Numbered from the stretch's first letter, positions 37,337-46,498 are shown. The stretch: 64,000 nt of DNA from Altererythrobacter ishigakiensis (GCF_001663155.1 NZ_CP015963.1:1450001-1514000); one strand, 5' to 3'. Program-made: numbers and translations. Notes: generated by a model not told the origin, from the letters alone.

Positions 37337-38317
37337 CTATTCGCCCGGCTCGAACACCACCTTGCCGACTAATTCGCGGTTAGCCATGGCCTCAAAGCCT
37401 TGGCGCCATTGCGAAAGCGGCAATACACGGTCGATTGCTGGCTTTATCCGGCCTTCGGACGCCAGTTTTGCTATCCCGTCACTAATCGCTGCACCGCGTT
37501 CCGGGAAACGCCGGGCATATTCACCAGCGCGCAGGCCGACGACGGAGAAGCCTTTGATCAGCGGAATATTCGTTGCGATGTCGGCAATGCGCCCGCTGGT
37601 GAAGCCGACCACGACCAGCTTGCCCGAAAAGCTGACGCAGCGGGTGCATTCGTCGAATACGTCGCCCCCAACCGGATCGAACACGATATCGCAAAGTTCG
37701 CCACCAGTTATCTCGCTTACCTGCTCGCGGAACCGGTCTACGCTGACGATCACGGCATCAGGTTTGTAGAGCGCGTCAATGCGTTCACGCTTGGCATCCA
37801 AACCGGTTGCCGCAATCACTTGTGCGCCTAACGCCTTGGCCAGATCGATCGCAGCCAGTCCCACACCGCCGCTAGCCCCGGTCACCATGACCCATTGCCC
37901 GGCGGTAAGGCTGCAGAGTTCAACTAGTCCTGTGTAAGCAGTCTGATAGGCCGCGCCCATCGCTGCGCCTTGTACGAAGTTCAGACCACGGGGAAGGGGG
38001 CGTAGTCCGCGTTCAGGAATGCATGCGAACTCTGCGAATGCACCCGTCTTGTTGCCGCCGATGACCTTGTCGCCTGGCTTGAAGAGGCTGTCCTTATCAG
38101 CTTCGATAACTTCGCCTGCCAGCTCTAGCCCGATTGTAAAGGGAGGTTCCGGTTTGAGCTGATACTTTCCCTGCGTCATCAGCAAGTCAGGGAAGTTGAG
38201 CGAAGCCGCACGGACACGCACCAGCACTTCGCCTTGATTACGCACTGGCTGTGGCTGATCGGCCAGCGCAACGCCTGACAGGTCATCAGAAATACGTTCG
38301 ACGCGAAGAGACTGCAT
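37337..38317 (-). CDS. NADPH:quinone oxidoreductase-like MDR protein
   Basis: A 326-residue zinc-independent medium-chain dehydrogenase/reductase. The N-terminal GroES-like domain has LNFPDLLMTQGKYQ in place of zinc ligands. The Rossmann domain has TGASGGVGLAAIDLAKALGA with the NADPH loop. It probably reduces quinones or enones. It lies 5 bp downstream of gloB in the same direction; both could serve detoxification of reactive carbonyls. No structural-zinc cysteine cluster is seen. Confidence 0.9.
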   Translation of the reverse strand: MQSLRVERISDDLSGVALADQPQPVRNQGEVLVRVRAASLNFPDLLMTQGKYQLKPEPPFTIGLELAGEVIEADKDSLFKPGDKVIGGNKTGAFAEFACIPERGLRPLPRGLNFVQGAAMGAAYQTAYTGLVELCSLTAGQWVMVTGASGGVGLAAIDLAKALGAQVIAATGLDAKRERIDALYKPDAVIVSVDRFREQVSEITGGELCDIVFDPVGGDVFDECTRCVSFSGKLVVVGFTSGRIADIATNIPLIKGFSVVGLRAGEYARRFPERGAAISDGIAKLASEGRIKPAIDRVLPLSQWRQGFEAMANRELVGKVVFEPGE

Positions 38318-38322
38318 TGCCT

Positions 38323-39081
38323 TTAGAAATTATCCTTCGCGGCACGAAGAGCGGCAAAGGTCTCATGCGGCGCGTCGCCCCCCCATTTAGCCATTATCGC
38401 CGGATCATCTGCGCGCAGGAAGGGATTGGTTTCAAGCTCGCGCGCCAGCTGGGCGGGAACGGTCGGTTCGTCCTGGTTGCGAATGCTGACAACCAAAGCT
38501 GCGTAAGCTTGCAGCTGCTTGTTTTCCGGATCGGCATGAACTGCGAACTCGGCATTCGCTAGCGTATATTCGTGTGCACAATAGAGCATTGTTTCCGGCG
38601 GCAATGCCTTGATCCGGCTGAGGCTCTCCCAGAATTGCTTGGGCTCGCCCTCGAACATCCGACCGCAGCCGAGCGCAAACACGCTATCGCCCACAAACGC
38701 TACACCTGCTTCGGGAATATGGAACGCGATATGGCCATTAGTGTGGCCGCTGACGTCAATCACATGGGCTGTAAAACCGCCAAGCGAGATGCTGTCGCCA
38801 TGGCTGACCATCTGATCAATCTCGGACAGTTTTTTGACCTCCTGCGGCGCAATTACCTTTGCACCGGTTGCAGCAATGATATCCTTGTTCCCGCCTGCAT
38901 GGTCGGGATGCCAATGGGTGTTCCAGATCTGCGTGATCTTCCAACCTTTTGCGTCAGCTTGCCGCAGATATTCCTTACCATCCGGCGTATCGATCGCAGC
39001 GGTCTCACCACTTGCGGGATCGTGGATGAGGAAGCCGTAATTGTCGGACAGACACGGAAACTGATGGATTTGTAAAGTCAT
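38323..39081 (-). CDS. gloB: Hydroxyacylglutathione hydrolase (glyoxalase II)
   Basis: Splits S-lactoylglutathione to D-lactate and glutathione. The metallo-beta-lactamase motif THWHPDHAGGN binds two metals, and VIDVSGHTNGHIAF, FVGDSVFALGCGR and YCAHEYTLAN follow in the normal order. It is 252 residues long. It is the upstream partner of the quinone oxidoreductase gene. Confidence 0.95.
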   Translation of the reverse strand: MTLQIHQFPCLSDNYGFLIHDPASGETAAIDTPDGKEYLRQADAKGWKITQIWNTHWHPDHAGGNKDIIAATGAKVIAPQEVKKLSEIDQMVSHGDSISLGGFTAHVIDVSGHTNGHIAFHIPEAGVAFVGDSVFALGCGRMFEGEPKQFWESLSRIKALPPETMLYCAHEYTLANAEFAVHADPENKQLQAYAALVVSIRNQDEPTVPAQLARELETNPFLRADDPAIMAKWGGDAPHETFAALRAAKDNF

Positions 39082-39112
39082 GCGGTCAATCTAGGCTTCA
39101 TAGGTGCAATAG

Positions 39113-39150
39113 AAAAGGCCCGTCTGCTGCGATGAGCAAACGGGCCTTTT
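39113..39150 (-). terminator. Terminator beyond the rpsA 3' untranslated region
   Basis: GGCCCGT (39117-39123) pairs with ACGGGCC (39140-39146), extended by TGCT/AGCA inside. Runs of four A and four T flank it, so it could work both ways. On the minus strand it ends the rpsA transcript about 200 nt after the stop, with the repeated element in between. Confidence 0.82.
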
Positions 39151-39221
39151 CTTGTTTGGCTTCAAGCGCCGGCGGTTGCATCCGCAACCTTGGCTATCCT
39201 CGGCCCTGTCGGGCCTGCGGA

Positions 39222-39341
39222 CGGGCGGTCGCCCTTGCACCTCGCTGGTCGCTCGGCGTTTTGGTCCCTGGTCACGGCAGTCCAAGCGCGACCGCGCGCC
39301 GGCCGGTTAGGCCGAAGGGCGTGGATCGGATGATCCACGCC
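39222..39341 (-). repeat. 3'-UTR repeat element, copy A (downstream of rpsA)
   Basis: On the minus strand a perfect 10-bp hairpin, GGCGTGGATC-ATCC-GATCCACGCC (39341-39318), starts 9 nt after the rpsA stop. It is followed by a 95-nt block (39316-39222) beginning TTCGGCCTAACCGGCCG and ending GGGCGACCGCCCG. The block matches 44027-44120 at about 90 percent identity by eye. The block has further self-complementary parts (CGGCC/GGCCG near its start, GGGCG/CGCCC at its end). It contains no credible ORF of its own; a plus-strand frame across it is the shadow that made the repeat visible. Confidence 0.85.
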
Positions 39342-39350
39342 TCTCCAACA

Positions 39351-41057
39351 TTAGTCGTCTTTGCCCTTGAGTGCTTCGCCAAGGATGTCGCCGAGAGATG
39401 CACCACTGTCGGTCGAACCGAACTGTGCCACTGCTTCCTTCTCTTCAGCGATCTGGCGCGCCTTGATCGAGAAATTCGGCTTTTTCGAACGGTCGAAACC
39501 GGTGATCATCGCATCGACCTTTGCACCCACCTGGAAACGATCCGGGCGCTGCTCATCGCGGTCGCGACCAAGATCAGAACGCTTGATGAAGCCGGTTGCG
39601 CCATCGTCGCCCACTTGGACTTCCAAGCCGCCATCGCGAACTTCGAGGACGGTCACGGTAACAGTCTGACCCTTGCGCAGTGCGCTTGCGTCTGCGCCGT
39701 CTGCCGATGGTGCGCCCTTCTCAAGCTGCTTCATGCCCAGGCTGATGCGCTCTTTTTCGACATCAACGTCGAGAACGATCGCCTTGACCTGCTCGCCCTT
39801 ACGGTGGAGCGCCAATGCGTCTTCGCCTGAAATGCCCCATGCGATATCCGACATGTGAACCATGCCGTCGACGTCGCCATCAAGACCGATGAACAGGCCG
39901 AATTCTGTAGCGTTCTTGACTTCGCCTTCGACTTCGCTGCCAACTGGGTGCTTCTCTGCAAACTCTTCCCAAGGATTACCCTGAGCCTGCTTCAGACCCA
40001 GCGAAATACGGCGCTTCTCGCTGTCGACTTCGAGAACCAGAACTTCAACTTCCTGGCTGGTCGACACGATCTTGCCCGGGTGCACGTTCTTCTTGGTCCA
40101 GCTCATTTCAGACACGTGGACGAGGCCTTCGATGCCGGCTTCCAGCTCAACAAAGGCACCGTATTCAGTGATGTTGGTGACTGTGCCTGAAAGCTTCGCG
40201 CCGACCGGATATTTCGCAGCAACACCATCCCATGGATCGCTTTCGAGCTGCTTCATACCCAGGCTGATGCGCTGCGTGTCTTCATTGATACGAACGATCT
40301 GAACGGTCACGGTCTGACCGATCTCGATGATTTCGCTCGGGTGATTGACGCGCTTGTAACTCATGTCGGTGACGTGCAGCAGACCGTCAATGCCGCCCAG
40401 ATCAACGAATGCACCGTAATCGGTGATGTTCTTCACTACGCCGTCAATAACCTGACCTTCAGCCAGATCGTTGATCAGCTCGCTGCGCTGTTCTGCACGG
40501 GTCTCCTCAAGAACCGCACGGCGCGAGACAACGATGTTGCCGCGGCGGCGATCCATCTTGAGGATCTGGAACGGCTGCGGCACATCCATCAACGGAGTGA
40601 CATCGCGAACCGGACGGATATCAACCTGTGAACCGGGCAGGAAGGCAACTGCGCCGTCGAGATCGACTGTGAAGCCGCCCTTGACGCGGCCGAAGATGCG
40701 GCCGTCTACACGCTTGCCTTCGCCGAATTCGTTTTCGAGCTTGTCCCAGGCTGCTTCGCGACGCGCACGGTCACGGCTGAGCATGGCTTCGCCGTCTGCG
40801 TTCTCTACCCGGTCAACGAAGACTTCGACTTCGCTGCCAACTTCGAGACCGTGGTCGTCATCGCCACGAGAGAATTCTTTAAGAGAGACGCGGCCTTCTG
40901 ACTTCAGGCCTACATCGATCATCGCCATGCCGTTTTCGATGGCGGTCACGGTGCCTTTGACTACGCGGCCTTCAAAACCGCCATCGTCTGCACCACCGAG
41001 TTGTTCGTTAAGTAGCGCTTCAAAATCGTCGCGCGTTGGGTTGGGCGAAGTCGCCAT
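39351..41057 (-). CDS. rpsA: 30S ribosomal protein S1
   Basis: The 568-residue S1 protein has six S1/OB repeats; repeats 3 to 6 begin with the pattern G..V.G.V..... and contain GLVHVSEMSW or close variants (GLLHVTDMSY, GMVHMSDIAW). It recruits mRNA to the small subunit. AGGAAA lies 9 nt before the ATG. cmk lies about 210 bp upstream in the same direction, the conserved cmk-rpsA pair. The gap 41058-41268 should hold the rpsA promoter and leader; only a short CCGG-rich hairpin is seen there. Confidence 0.97.
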   Translation of the reverse strand: MATSPNPTRDDFEALLNEQLGGADDGGFEGRVVKGTVTAIENGMAMIDVGLKSEGRVSLKEFSRGDDDHGLEVGSEVEVFVDRVENADGEAMLSRDRARREAAWDKLENEFGEGKRVDGRIFGRVKGGFTVDLDGAVAFLPGSQVDIRPVRDVTPLMDVPQPFQILKMDRRRGNIVVSRRAVLEETRAEQRSELINDLAEGQVIDGVVKNITDYGAFVDLGGIDGLLHVTDMSYKRVNHPSEIIEIGQTVTVQIVRINEDTQRISLGMKQLESDPWDGVAAKYPVGAKLSGTVTNITEYGAFVELEAGIEGLVHVSEMSWTKKNVHPGKIVSTSQEVEVLVLEVDSEKRRISLGLKQAQGNPWEEFAEKHPVGSEVEGEVKNATEFGLFIGLDGDVDGMVHMSDIAWGISGEDALALHRKGEQVKAIVLDVDVEKERISLGMKQLEKGAPSADGADASALRKGQTVTVTVLEVRDGGLEVQVGDDGATGFIKRSDLGRDRDEQRPDRFQVGAKVDAMITGFDRSKKPNFSIKARQIAEEKEAVAQFGSTDSGASLGDILGEALKGKDD

Positions 41058-41268
41058 AAGTTAAGTTTCCTAATCGTTTTGCTACCGGCCACCGGTTTTT
41101 CCGGGGTCTTTCTCCGTCTCAATACGCACCATTGCGCAGGTGTACGGGGCAAGAGGCCGACATCTCCGCGCGGCCGAATACCAGCGCAGAGGTCCTTTCA
41201 ATCCGATAGATTGCGAGAACGGGCGCGCGCCTAAGCGAAAGCGGGCCAGAAAGCAAGCAGTTTGAGGT

Positions 41269-41889
41269 CTAGCGCAGCGCCTGAGTGACGGCTTCGATTG
41301 CTGCCTCGATTGCTTGGTCTTTGTCAAAGGCCGTGGTGTCGATCACCAGCGCGTCTGGCGCGGCTCGCAAGGGCGCATCCTTGCGGTTGATATCACGGGC
41401 ATCGCGTGCAGCAATGTCGCGCTCGATATCTGAGAGGGGAATGTCGATTTCCCGACCCCTCATCTCTAGCCAGCGGCGCTTGGCGCGTTCTTGCACGCTC
41501 GCGGTAATGAACAGCTTCACATCTGCCTCTGGCGCAATCACGGTGCCGATATCGCGCCCATCCAATACAGCGCCACCTTCCTGGTCGGCAAAAGCACGTT
41601 GACGCTCGTACAGAGCATTGCGTACCTCTGGGTGAGTGGAGACACGGCTCGCATATCCGCCAGTCTCTTCGCTTCGTAGCGCGGAGGATCGCAACAGATC
41701 GCTGCGAAAATTGCATGCTTCCAGAGCATCTTGCGGGTTATCAGGATCGCCGCCATCTGCAACTGTTTGATAGCCGACCGCTCGATAGAGCAGGCCAGTG
41801 TCGAGATAGGGCAGCTCGAAATGCGCAGCAATGGCTTTGGCTATAGTGCCCTTGCCCGAGGCAGTGGGTCCGTCGACAGCGATGATCAT
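41269..41889 (-). CDS. cmk: Cytidylate kinase
   Basis: Phosphorylates CMP and dCMP. The P-loop is DGPTASGKGTIAKA at the start, and the substrate segments with LDGRDIGTVI and the arginines of ARDARDINRKDAPL follow. ATG 41889 gives 206 residues with GGAAAG upstream. The open frame extends to 41976, but that part overlaps the preceding gene. Confidence 0.95.
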   Translation of the reverse strand: MIIAVDGPTASGKGTIAKAIAAHFELPYLDTGLLYRAVGYQTVADGGDPDNPQDALEACNFRSDLLRSSALRSEETGGYASRVSTHPEVRNALYERQRAFADQEGGAVLDGRDIGTVIAPEADVKLFITASVQERAKRRWLEMRGREIDIPLSDIERDIAARDARDINRKDAPLRAAPDALVIDTTAFDKDQAIEAAIEAVTQALR

Positions 41890-41903
41890 GTCTTGGCTTT
41901 CCG

Positions 41904-42146
41904 TCACTTCAGCGCCTTCCACAAGCCCCAGATTGCAATAGCGGCCCAAAAGGCTTCGAGAACCAGGCTCGGCCAATTGGTGTGAACCAGCAAAGATACG
42001 GTCAAAAGGGCCGCACCGACAAGGTTGGTACCGTGCAAGATGAACGGGTTCGGTTCGTCCTTGGCGGTAAGGTAAAAATAGGCGCCAATGATACAGGCCA
42101 TGCCAACGAAGCCGATCAGGCTGTATATGTCGAGTGCTTCACTCAA
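41904..42146 (-). CDS. Small inner-membrane protein (CBU_0592-like)
   Basis: An 80-residue protein made of about three membrane segments: [35 protein letters not shown] and [14 protein letters not shown]. The pattern and the tail WGLWKAL recall the CBU_0592 family of unknown function. It lies between aroA (4-bp overlap with the aroA stop) and cmk (14 bp), so it is translated as part of the aroA-cmk-rpsA run. Confidence 0.78.
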   Translation of the reverse strand: MSEALDIYSLIGFVGMACIIGAYFYLTAKDEPNPFILHGTNLVGAALLTVSLLVHTNWPSLVLEAFWAAIAIWGLWKALK

Positions 42147-43456
42147 GATGCAGCCTCTTGAAGCAAGTCCATAAAGTTCGGGAAGCTGGTCTGGATAGGT
42201 GACACGTCATCCACTTCCACGCCGTCGCGACTGACAAGGCCGGCCACTGCCATGCTCATGGCAATGCGATGATCAAGGTGCGTCGTGACAGGTTCGCCCG
42301 ATGTGCCGGCAAGTGGCTCGCCGCCCGTTCCTTGGATTACTAAGCCGTCCTTGCGTTCCTCCACTCTCGCACCCGCTAGCGTGAGCGCGGCCGCCATCGC
42401 TGATAGCCGGTCGCTCTCTTTAACACGCAGTTCGTCGAGGCCGTTTGTAGTGGTTGTGCCGTTGGCGAGTGCTGCAGCCACGAACAGCACCGGAAACTCG
42501 TCAATCATGCTGGGCGCAACCGCCGGATCGACATCGATGCCGGTCAGCGCTGAATGCTTCACATTCAGGTCCGCAACAGGTTCACCGCCAACTTCGCGGC
42601 GGTCCAGCTCTTCGATATACCCGCCCATGTCACGCAGGACCTGGATCAGACCCGCACGCGTCGGATTGAGGCCGACATTCTCAATAACAAGATTGCTGCC
42701 TTCGGTTATTAGCGCTGCGACAATGAAGAAGGCCGCTGATGATGGATCGCCAGGAACAACGACGTCTTGAGGCTTGAGATCCGCTTCGCCATGAATACGG
42801 ATCACGCGTTCGCCTCCTGACTCTTCGACTTCCATCTCGGCGCCGAATCCGCGCAGCATCCGCTCCGAATGGTCGCGTGTCGGGACTGGCTCGATCACGG
42901 TCGTAATTCCGGGCGTATTGAGACCCGCGAGCAGGACCGCGCTTTTCACCTGCGCGCTGGCGACCGGGAGGCGGTAGGTGATCGGTATGGCGGGCAGGGC
43001 GCCATGCATGGTGAGCGGCAAAGTCCCGCCCTCTGACGCTTTGAAACTTGCGCCCATTTCGCTCAGCGGCGTGATCACCCGGCCCATCGGGCGCTTGGAC
43101 AGGCTTGCATCTCCAGTGAATCGCGCGGTGATGCCGTGGCTAGCGATAAGCCCCATAAGCAAACGCGTGCTGGTGCCGCTATTGCCCATATCAAGCGAAG
43201 TATCGGGTTGGAGCAGCCCGCCGACGCCAACCCCATGGATAGACCAATCATCTCCCCGCTTTTCGATGGTTGCACCCATTGCGCGCATCGCAGCGGCGGT
43301 CGCCATCACGTCTTCGCCTTCGAGCAGGCCGGATACGCGCGTCTCGCCCACTGCCAGAGCTCCGAACATGATCGAACGGTGGCTGATCGACTTGTCGCCG
43401 GGAACGCGCAGACGCCCGGTTAACGGTCCAGATGCGGCAAAACGGTATTGTGGCAA
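42143..43456 (-). CDS. aroA: 3-phosphoshikimate 1-carboxyvinyltransferase (EPSP synthase)
   Basis: Joins PEP and shikimate 3-phosphate in the shikimate pathway. Visible motifs are [57 protein letters not shown] and [13 protein letters not shown]. In the region after LLEGEDV the Ala-for-Gly pattern recalls class II glyphosate-tolerant enzymes, but this needs alignment. The start is TTG 43456 (MPQYRF). It has 437 residues, the normal length. Confidence 0.95.
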   Translation of the reverse strand: MPQYRFAASGPLTGRLRVPGDKSISHRSIMFGALAVGETRVSGLLEGEDVMATAAAMRAMGATIEKRGDDWSIHGVGVGGLLQPDTSLDMGNSGTSTRLLMGLIASHGITARFTGDASLSKRPMGRVITPLSEMGASFKASEGGTLPLTMHGALPAIPITYRLPVASAQVKSAVLLAGLNTPGITTVIEPVPTRDHSERMLRGFGAEMEVEESGGERVIRIHGEADLKPQDVVVPGDPSSAAFFIVAALITEGSNLVIENVGLNPTRAGLIQVLRDMGGYIEELDRREVGGEPVADLNVKHSALTGIDVDPAVAPSMIDEFPVLFVAAALANGTTTTNGLDELRVKESDRLSAMAAALTLAGARVEERKDGLVIQGTGGEPLAGTSGEPVTTHLDHRIAMSMAVAGLVSRDGVEVDDVSPIQTSFPNFMDLLQEAAS

Positions 43457-43639
43457 GGAAGGTTCTCGGTATCAAAAAGGATGCAAATATGTGCCGCGGC
43501 TTTTGACAGCGCCATGCCCCTATGGCAAGGCGCGCCGCGCTCTTGATTCGGGCTGAAATACTACCCATCAAGAAAGAGATATTTTTGCGCGGCTCGCATA
43601 TCCTAGGTTCAGCGGGCCCGACCAAGGGAATATGAAGAC

Positions 43640-43981
43640 ATGGCTAAGCCAGAATGGGGCACAAAGCGTTCCTGCCCCAAATGCGGGGAACGTTTCTATG
43701 ATCTGGGTAAGGATGATCCGGCAACGTGCATCGAGTGCGGCGAAGAATGGCATCCAGAACCAGTTCTGAAACCGAAGCAGCCGATCCCGTTCGAAGACGA
43801 GGACAAGAAGAAGGACGGCGAAGCGGATAGCGATCTGGGCGGCGACGATGATGATGATCTGAAGGATCTGGAGAATATCGACGACGCTGACGATTCGCCT
43901 GACAATGATGTTGACCTCGGCGGCGATGATGACCTTGGCGTAAGCAAGGGCAAAGGCGACGACGAAGACGACGACTCCTGA
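43640..43981 (+). CDS. TIGR02300-type zinc-ribbon protein with acidic tail
   Basis: A 113-residue protein. Its first 50 residues hold two Cys pairs (RSCPKCGERFYDLGK and ATCIECGEEWHPE) that should bind one zinc ion and match the alphaproteobacterial family that carries the FYDLGK motif. The rest is almost entirely Asp/Glu/Lys with repeated GGDDD segments and is probably disordered. Function is unknown; a nucleic-acid or ribosome role is only a guess. It is divergent from aroA across 183 bp and is followed by repeat element B. Confidence 0.88.
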   Translation: MAKPEWGTKRSCPKCGERFYDLGKDDPATCIECGEEWHPEPVLKPKQPIPFEDEDKKKDGEADSDLGGDDDDDLKDLENIDDADDSPDNDVDLGGDDDLGVSKGKGDDEDDDS

Positions 43982-44002
43982 TGTGACCCTAAAGCGCCGG
44001 GC

Positions 44003-44120
44003 GCGGGCCATCCGGCCCGCTTGGCTTTCGGCCTAACCGGCCGACGCGCAGTCGCGCTTTGACTGCCGTGGCCAAGAACCAATCGCCGAGCGACCAGCGA
44101 GGGGCAAGGGCGACCGCCCG
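44003..44120 (+). repeat. 3'-UTR repeat element, copy B (downstream of the TIGR02300 gene)
   Basis: A perfect 7-bp hairpin GCGGGCC-ATCC-GGCCCGC (44003-44020) lies 21 nt after the stop. It is followed by a 94-nt block (44027-44120) matching copy A in sequence and in orientation relative to the upstream gene. The hairpin stem differs from that of copy A but keeps the ATCC loop. The rest of the gap to tRNA-Ala (44121-44264) holds another small hairpin (TGCGGT/ACCGCA, 44232-44250) and presumably the tRNA promoter; no gene is seen. Confidence 0.85.
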
Positions 44121-44264
44121 CGGCGACGCGACCTTCAGGTCGTGAGAGCGAGGAGATCGCGAACGCGGATGCGTTTGCGGAAAACAAAATACTCTTGCAA
44201 AGAGTAGCGGCGCCGAATAATGGGCGCTTCCTGCGGTTCTTGAGACCGCAAATATGACTGGCGC

Positions 44265-44340
<76 letters not shown>

Positions 44341-44379
44341 GTCACCTGATAAAAGTCGGATTTCACATGAGATTCGCAC

Positions 44380-44414
44380 GCTGGCCGACGAGTTCTCGTC
44401 CGCCGGCGTTTTTC
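44380..44414 (+). terminator. Terminator of tRNA-Ala
   Basis: GCTGGC-C-GACGAG (44380-44392) pairs with CTCGTC-C-GCCGGC, one C-C mismatch and a 2-nt minimal loop, followed by TTTTT. It separates the tRNA from ffh, whose own ribosome site GAGGAG lies just before 44458. Confidence 0.88.
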
Positions 44415-44457
44415 GCATTTAATCAGACCAATCGGTCTGAATGAGGAGTTGAAGACG

Positions 44458-45942
44458 ATGTTTGACAATCTGTCCGACCGCTTGGGCGGCGTCTTTGACA
44501 AGCTCAAAGGCCGCGGCGCTCTGAAAGAGCAAGATGTTCGTGACGCAATGCGCGAAGTGCGCATCGCCTTGCTTGAAGCCGATGTCGCTTTGCCGGTGGC
44601 GCGTCGTTTCATCGATGCCGTGACCGAGAAGGCCGTGGGTCAGGACGTTCTGCGTTCGGTGACGCCGGGGCAACAGGTCGTCAAAATCGTTCATGACGAA
44701 CTGGTCGACATGCTGGGCGGGGAAGAGACCCCGGGTCTGAATCTTGAGGCCAAGCCGCCGGTCGTGATCATGATGGTCGGTCTGCAGGGCTCTGGTAAGA
44801 CCACAACGACTGCGAAGCTGGGCAAGCTGATCCGTGAAAAGCACGGCAAGAAAGCGCTGATGGCGTCGCTCGACGTCAATCGTCCCGCGGCGCAAGAACA
44901 GTTGGCCGTGCTGGGTGAGCAGACAGACACGTCTACCTTGCCGATCGTTGCCGGCCAGCAGCCGGTTGATATCGCGCGCCGCGCAATGGAAGCGGCGAAG
45001 CTGCAAAACTTTGACGTGCTGCTGCTGGACACTGCGGGCCGTTTGCACGTCGATGAAGCACTGATGGCCGAAATGAAGGCCATTTCCACCGTGTCGGCGC
45101 CGACCGAGGTGCTGCTGGTGGTCGACAGCCTGACAGGTCAAGACGCCGTAAACGTTGCGCAAAGCTTTACCGGTGAGGTTCCGCTGACGGGTGTCGTGCT
45201 CACCCGTATGGATGGCGATGCACGCGGCGGTGCGGCGCTGTCTATGCGTCACGTGACCGGCAAACCGATCAAGTTTGCCGGTACGGGCGAGAAGCTCGAT
45301 GCGATTGAAGCTTTCCATCCGTCACGCGTTGCCGACCGTATTCTGGGCATGGGCGATGTCGTCAGCCTGGTCGAAAAGGCCGCGGCGACGATCAAGGAAG
45401 AAGATGCCGCAGCGCTCGCCAAGCGCATGGCCAAGGGTCAGTTCGACATGAATGACCTGCGCACCCAGTTGCAGCAGATGCAGAACATGGGCGGGTTGGG
45501 CATGCTGGCGGGCATGATGCCGGGCATGAAGAAGGCCAAGGCGGCGCTGGCAGCAAGTGATATGGACGACAAGGTGCTCGTCCATATGGATGCGATCATC
45601 GGTTCGATGACGCCGAAAGAGCGCGGACGGCCCGAATTAATGAATGCCAAGCGCAAGAAGCGCGTGGCGGCAGGCAGCGGCACCGATGTGCAGACCGTGA
45701 ACAAGGTTCTGAAGATGCACAAGGAAATGAGCCGCGCGATGAAGCAGATCAAGAAGATGGGCGGCCTCAAGGGCCTCGCATCGATGTTTGGCGGTGGCGG
45801 TCTGGGTGCTGCGATGCCCGGCCTTGGCGGCCCCGGTGGCGGCATGGGCGGCGGAATGCCCGGATTAGGTGGCGCTAAAGGACCGTCGGTTGATCCCGAC
45901 ACCCTCCCGCCGGAACTTAGAGACATGTTGAACAAGAAGTAA
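44458..45942 (+). CDS. ffh: Signal recognition particle protein Ffh
   Basis: GTPase that takes nascent membrane proteins to FtsY. The N domain is followed by the G domain with GLQGSGKTTTTAKLG, DTAGR and TRMDGDARGG. The M domain carries Met-rich helices (MQNMGGLGMLAGMMPGMKK). The last 60 residues are Gly/Met/Pro-rich. ATG 44458 gives 494 residues and MFDNLSDRLGG, the family start. It heads the conserved ffh-rpsP-rimM-trmD-rplS cluster. Confidence 0.97.
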   Translation: MFDNLSDRLGGVFDKLKGRGALKEQDVRDAMREVRIALLEADVALPVARRFIDAVTEKAVGQDVLRSVTPGQQVVKIVHDELVDMLGGEETPGLNLEAKPPVVIMMVGLQGSGKTTTTAKLGKLIREKHGKKALMASLDVNRPAAQEQLAVLGEQTDTSTLPIVAGQQPVDIARRAMEAAKLQNFDVLLLDTAGRLHVDEALMAEMKAISTVSAPTEVLLVVDSLTGQDAVNVAQSFTGEVPLTGVVLTRMDGDARGGAALSMRHVTGKPIKFAGTGEKLDAIEAFHPSRVADRILGMGDVVSLVEKAAATIKEEDAAALAKRMAKGQFDMNDLRTQLQQMQNMGGLGMLAGMMPGMKKAKAALAASDMDDKVLVHMDAIIGSMTPKERGRPELMNAKRKKRVAAGSGTDVQTVNKVLKMHKEMSRAMKQIKKMGGLKGLASMFGGGGLGAAMPGLGGPGGGMGGGMPGLGGAKGPSVDPDTLPPELRDMLNKK

Positions 45943-45985
45943 TTTCACGAATTTACAAAGATTTAGACTGGAAAGGTAATACACA

Positions 45986-46498
45986 ATGGCAGTTGCAATT
46001 CGTTTGTCGCGCGGTGGCGCGAAGAGGCGCCCATACTACCGCATCGTCGTTGCAGACGTGCGCGCGCCACGTGACGGCAAGTATCTGGAGCAGATCGGTA
46101 CCTACAACCCGATGTTGCCGAAGGATTCGGGTGAGCGCGTGAAGCTCAACGAAGATCGTGCACGTCACTGGCTGAGCGTTGGTGCAAAGCCGTCTGACCG
46201 CGTGCACCGCTTCCTTGATGCGGCTGGCATCCTTGAGCGTGCACCGCGCAACAACCCGCAGAAGGGTGAGCCGGGCGAAGCTGCGAAGGAACGCGCTGAA
46301 GAAAAGGCGGCTAAGCTTGCTGAAGCCGAAGAAGCAGCCAAGGAAGCTGCCGAAGCACCGGCTGAAGAAGAAGCAGTTGTTGAAGAAGCTGCAGCTGAAG
46401 AGGCGCCTGCTGAAGAAGCAGCCGCCGAAGAAGCTCCTGTGGAAGAAGCACCCGCTGAGGAAGCTGCTGAAGAAGCAACCGAAGAAAAGGCTGAGTAA
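45986..46498 (+). CDS. rpsP: 30S ribosomal protein S16 with long acidic C-terminal tail
   Basis: The first 85 residues are a normal S16 ([22 protein letters not shown], then [20 protein letters not shown]). They are followed by about 80 residues made nearly only of Ala, Glu, Pro and Val in [13 protein letters not shown] repeats, ending in Glu. Usual bacterial S16 is 80-90 residues, so the tail doubles the protein. It is in frame and uses the same codon style (GAA/GCT/GCA). The tail is acidic and likely disordered. Confidence 0.95.
   Translation: MAVAIRLSRGGAKRRPYYRIVVADVRAPRDGKYLEQIGTYNPMLPKDSGERVKLNEDRARHWLSVGAKPSDRVHRFLDAAGILERAPRNNPQKGEPGEAAKERAEEKAAKLAEAEEAAKEAAEAPAEEEAVVEEAAAEEAPAEEAAAEEAPVEEAPAEEAAEEATEEKAE

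Noticed and set aside
39132..39830. 232-residue plus-strand frame across the rpsA 3' region
   Set aside because: It runs antisense into rpsA and its first part is only the translated repeat element; no ribosome site and no family features.
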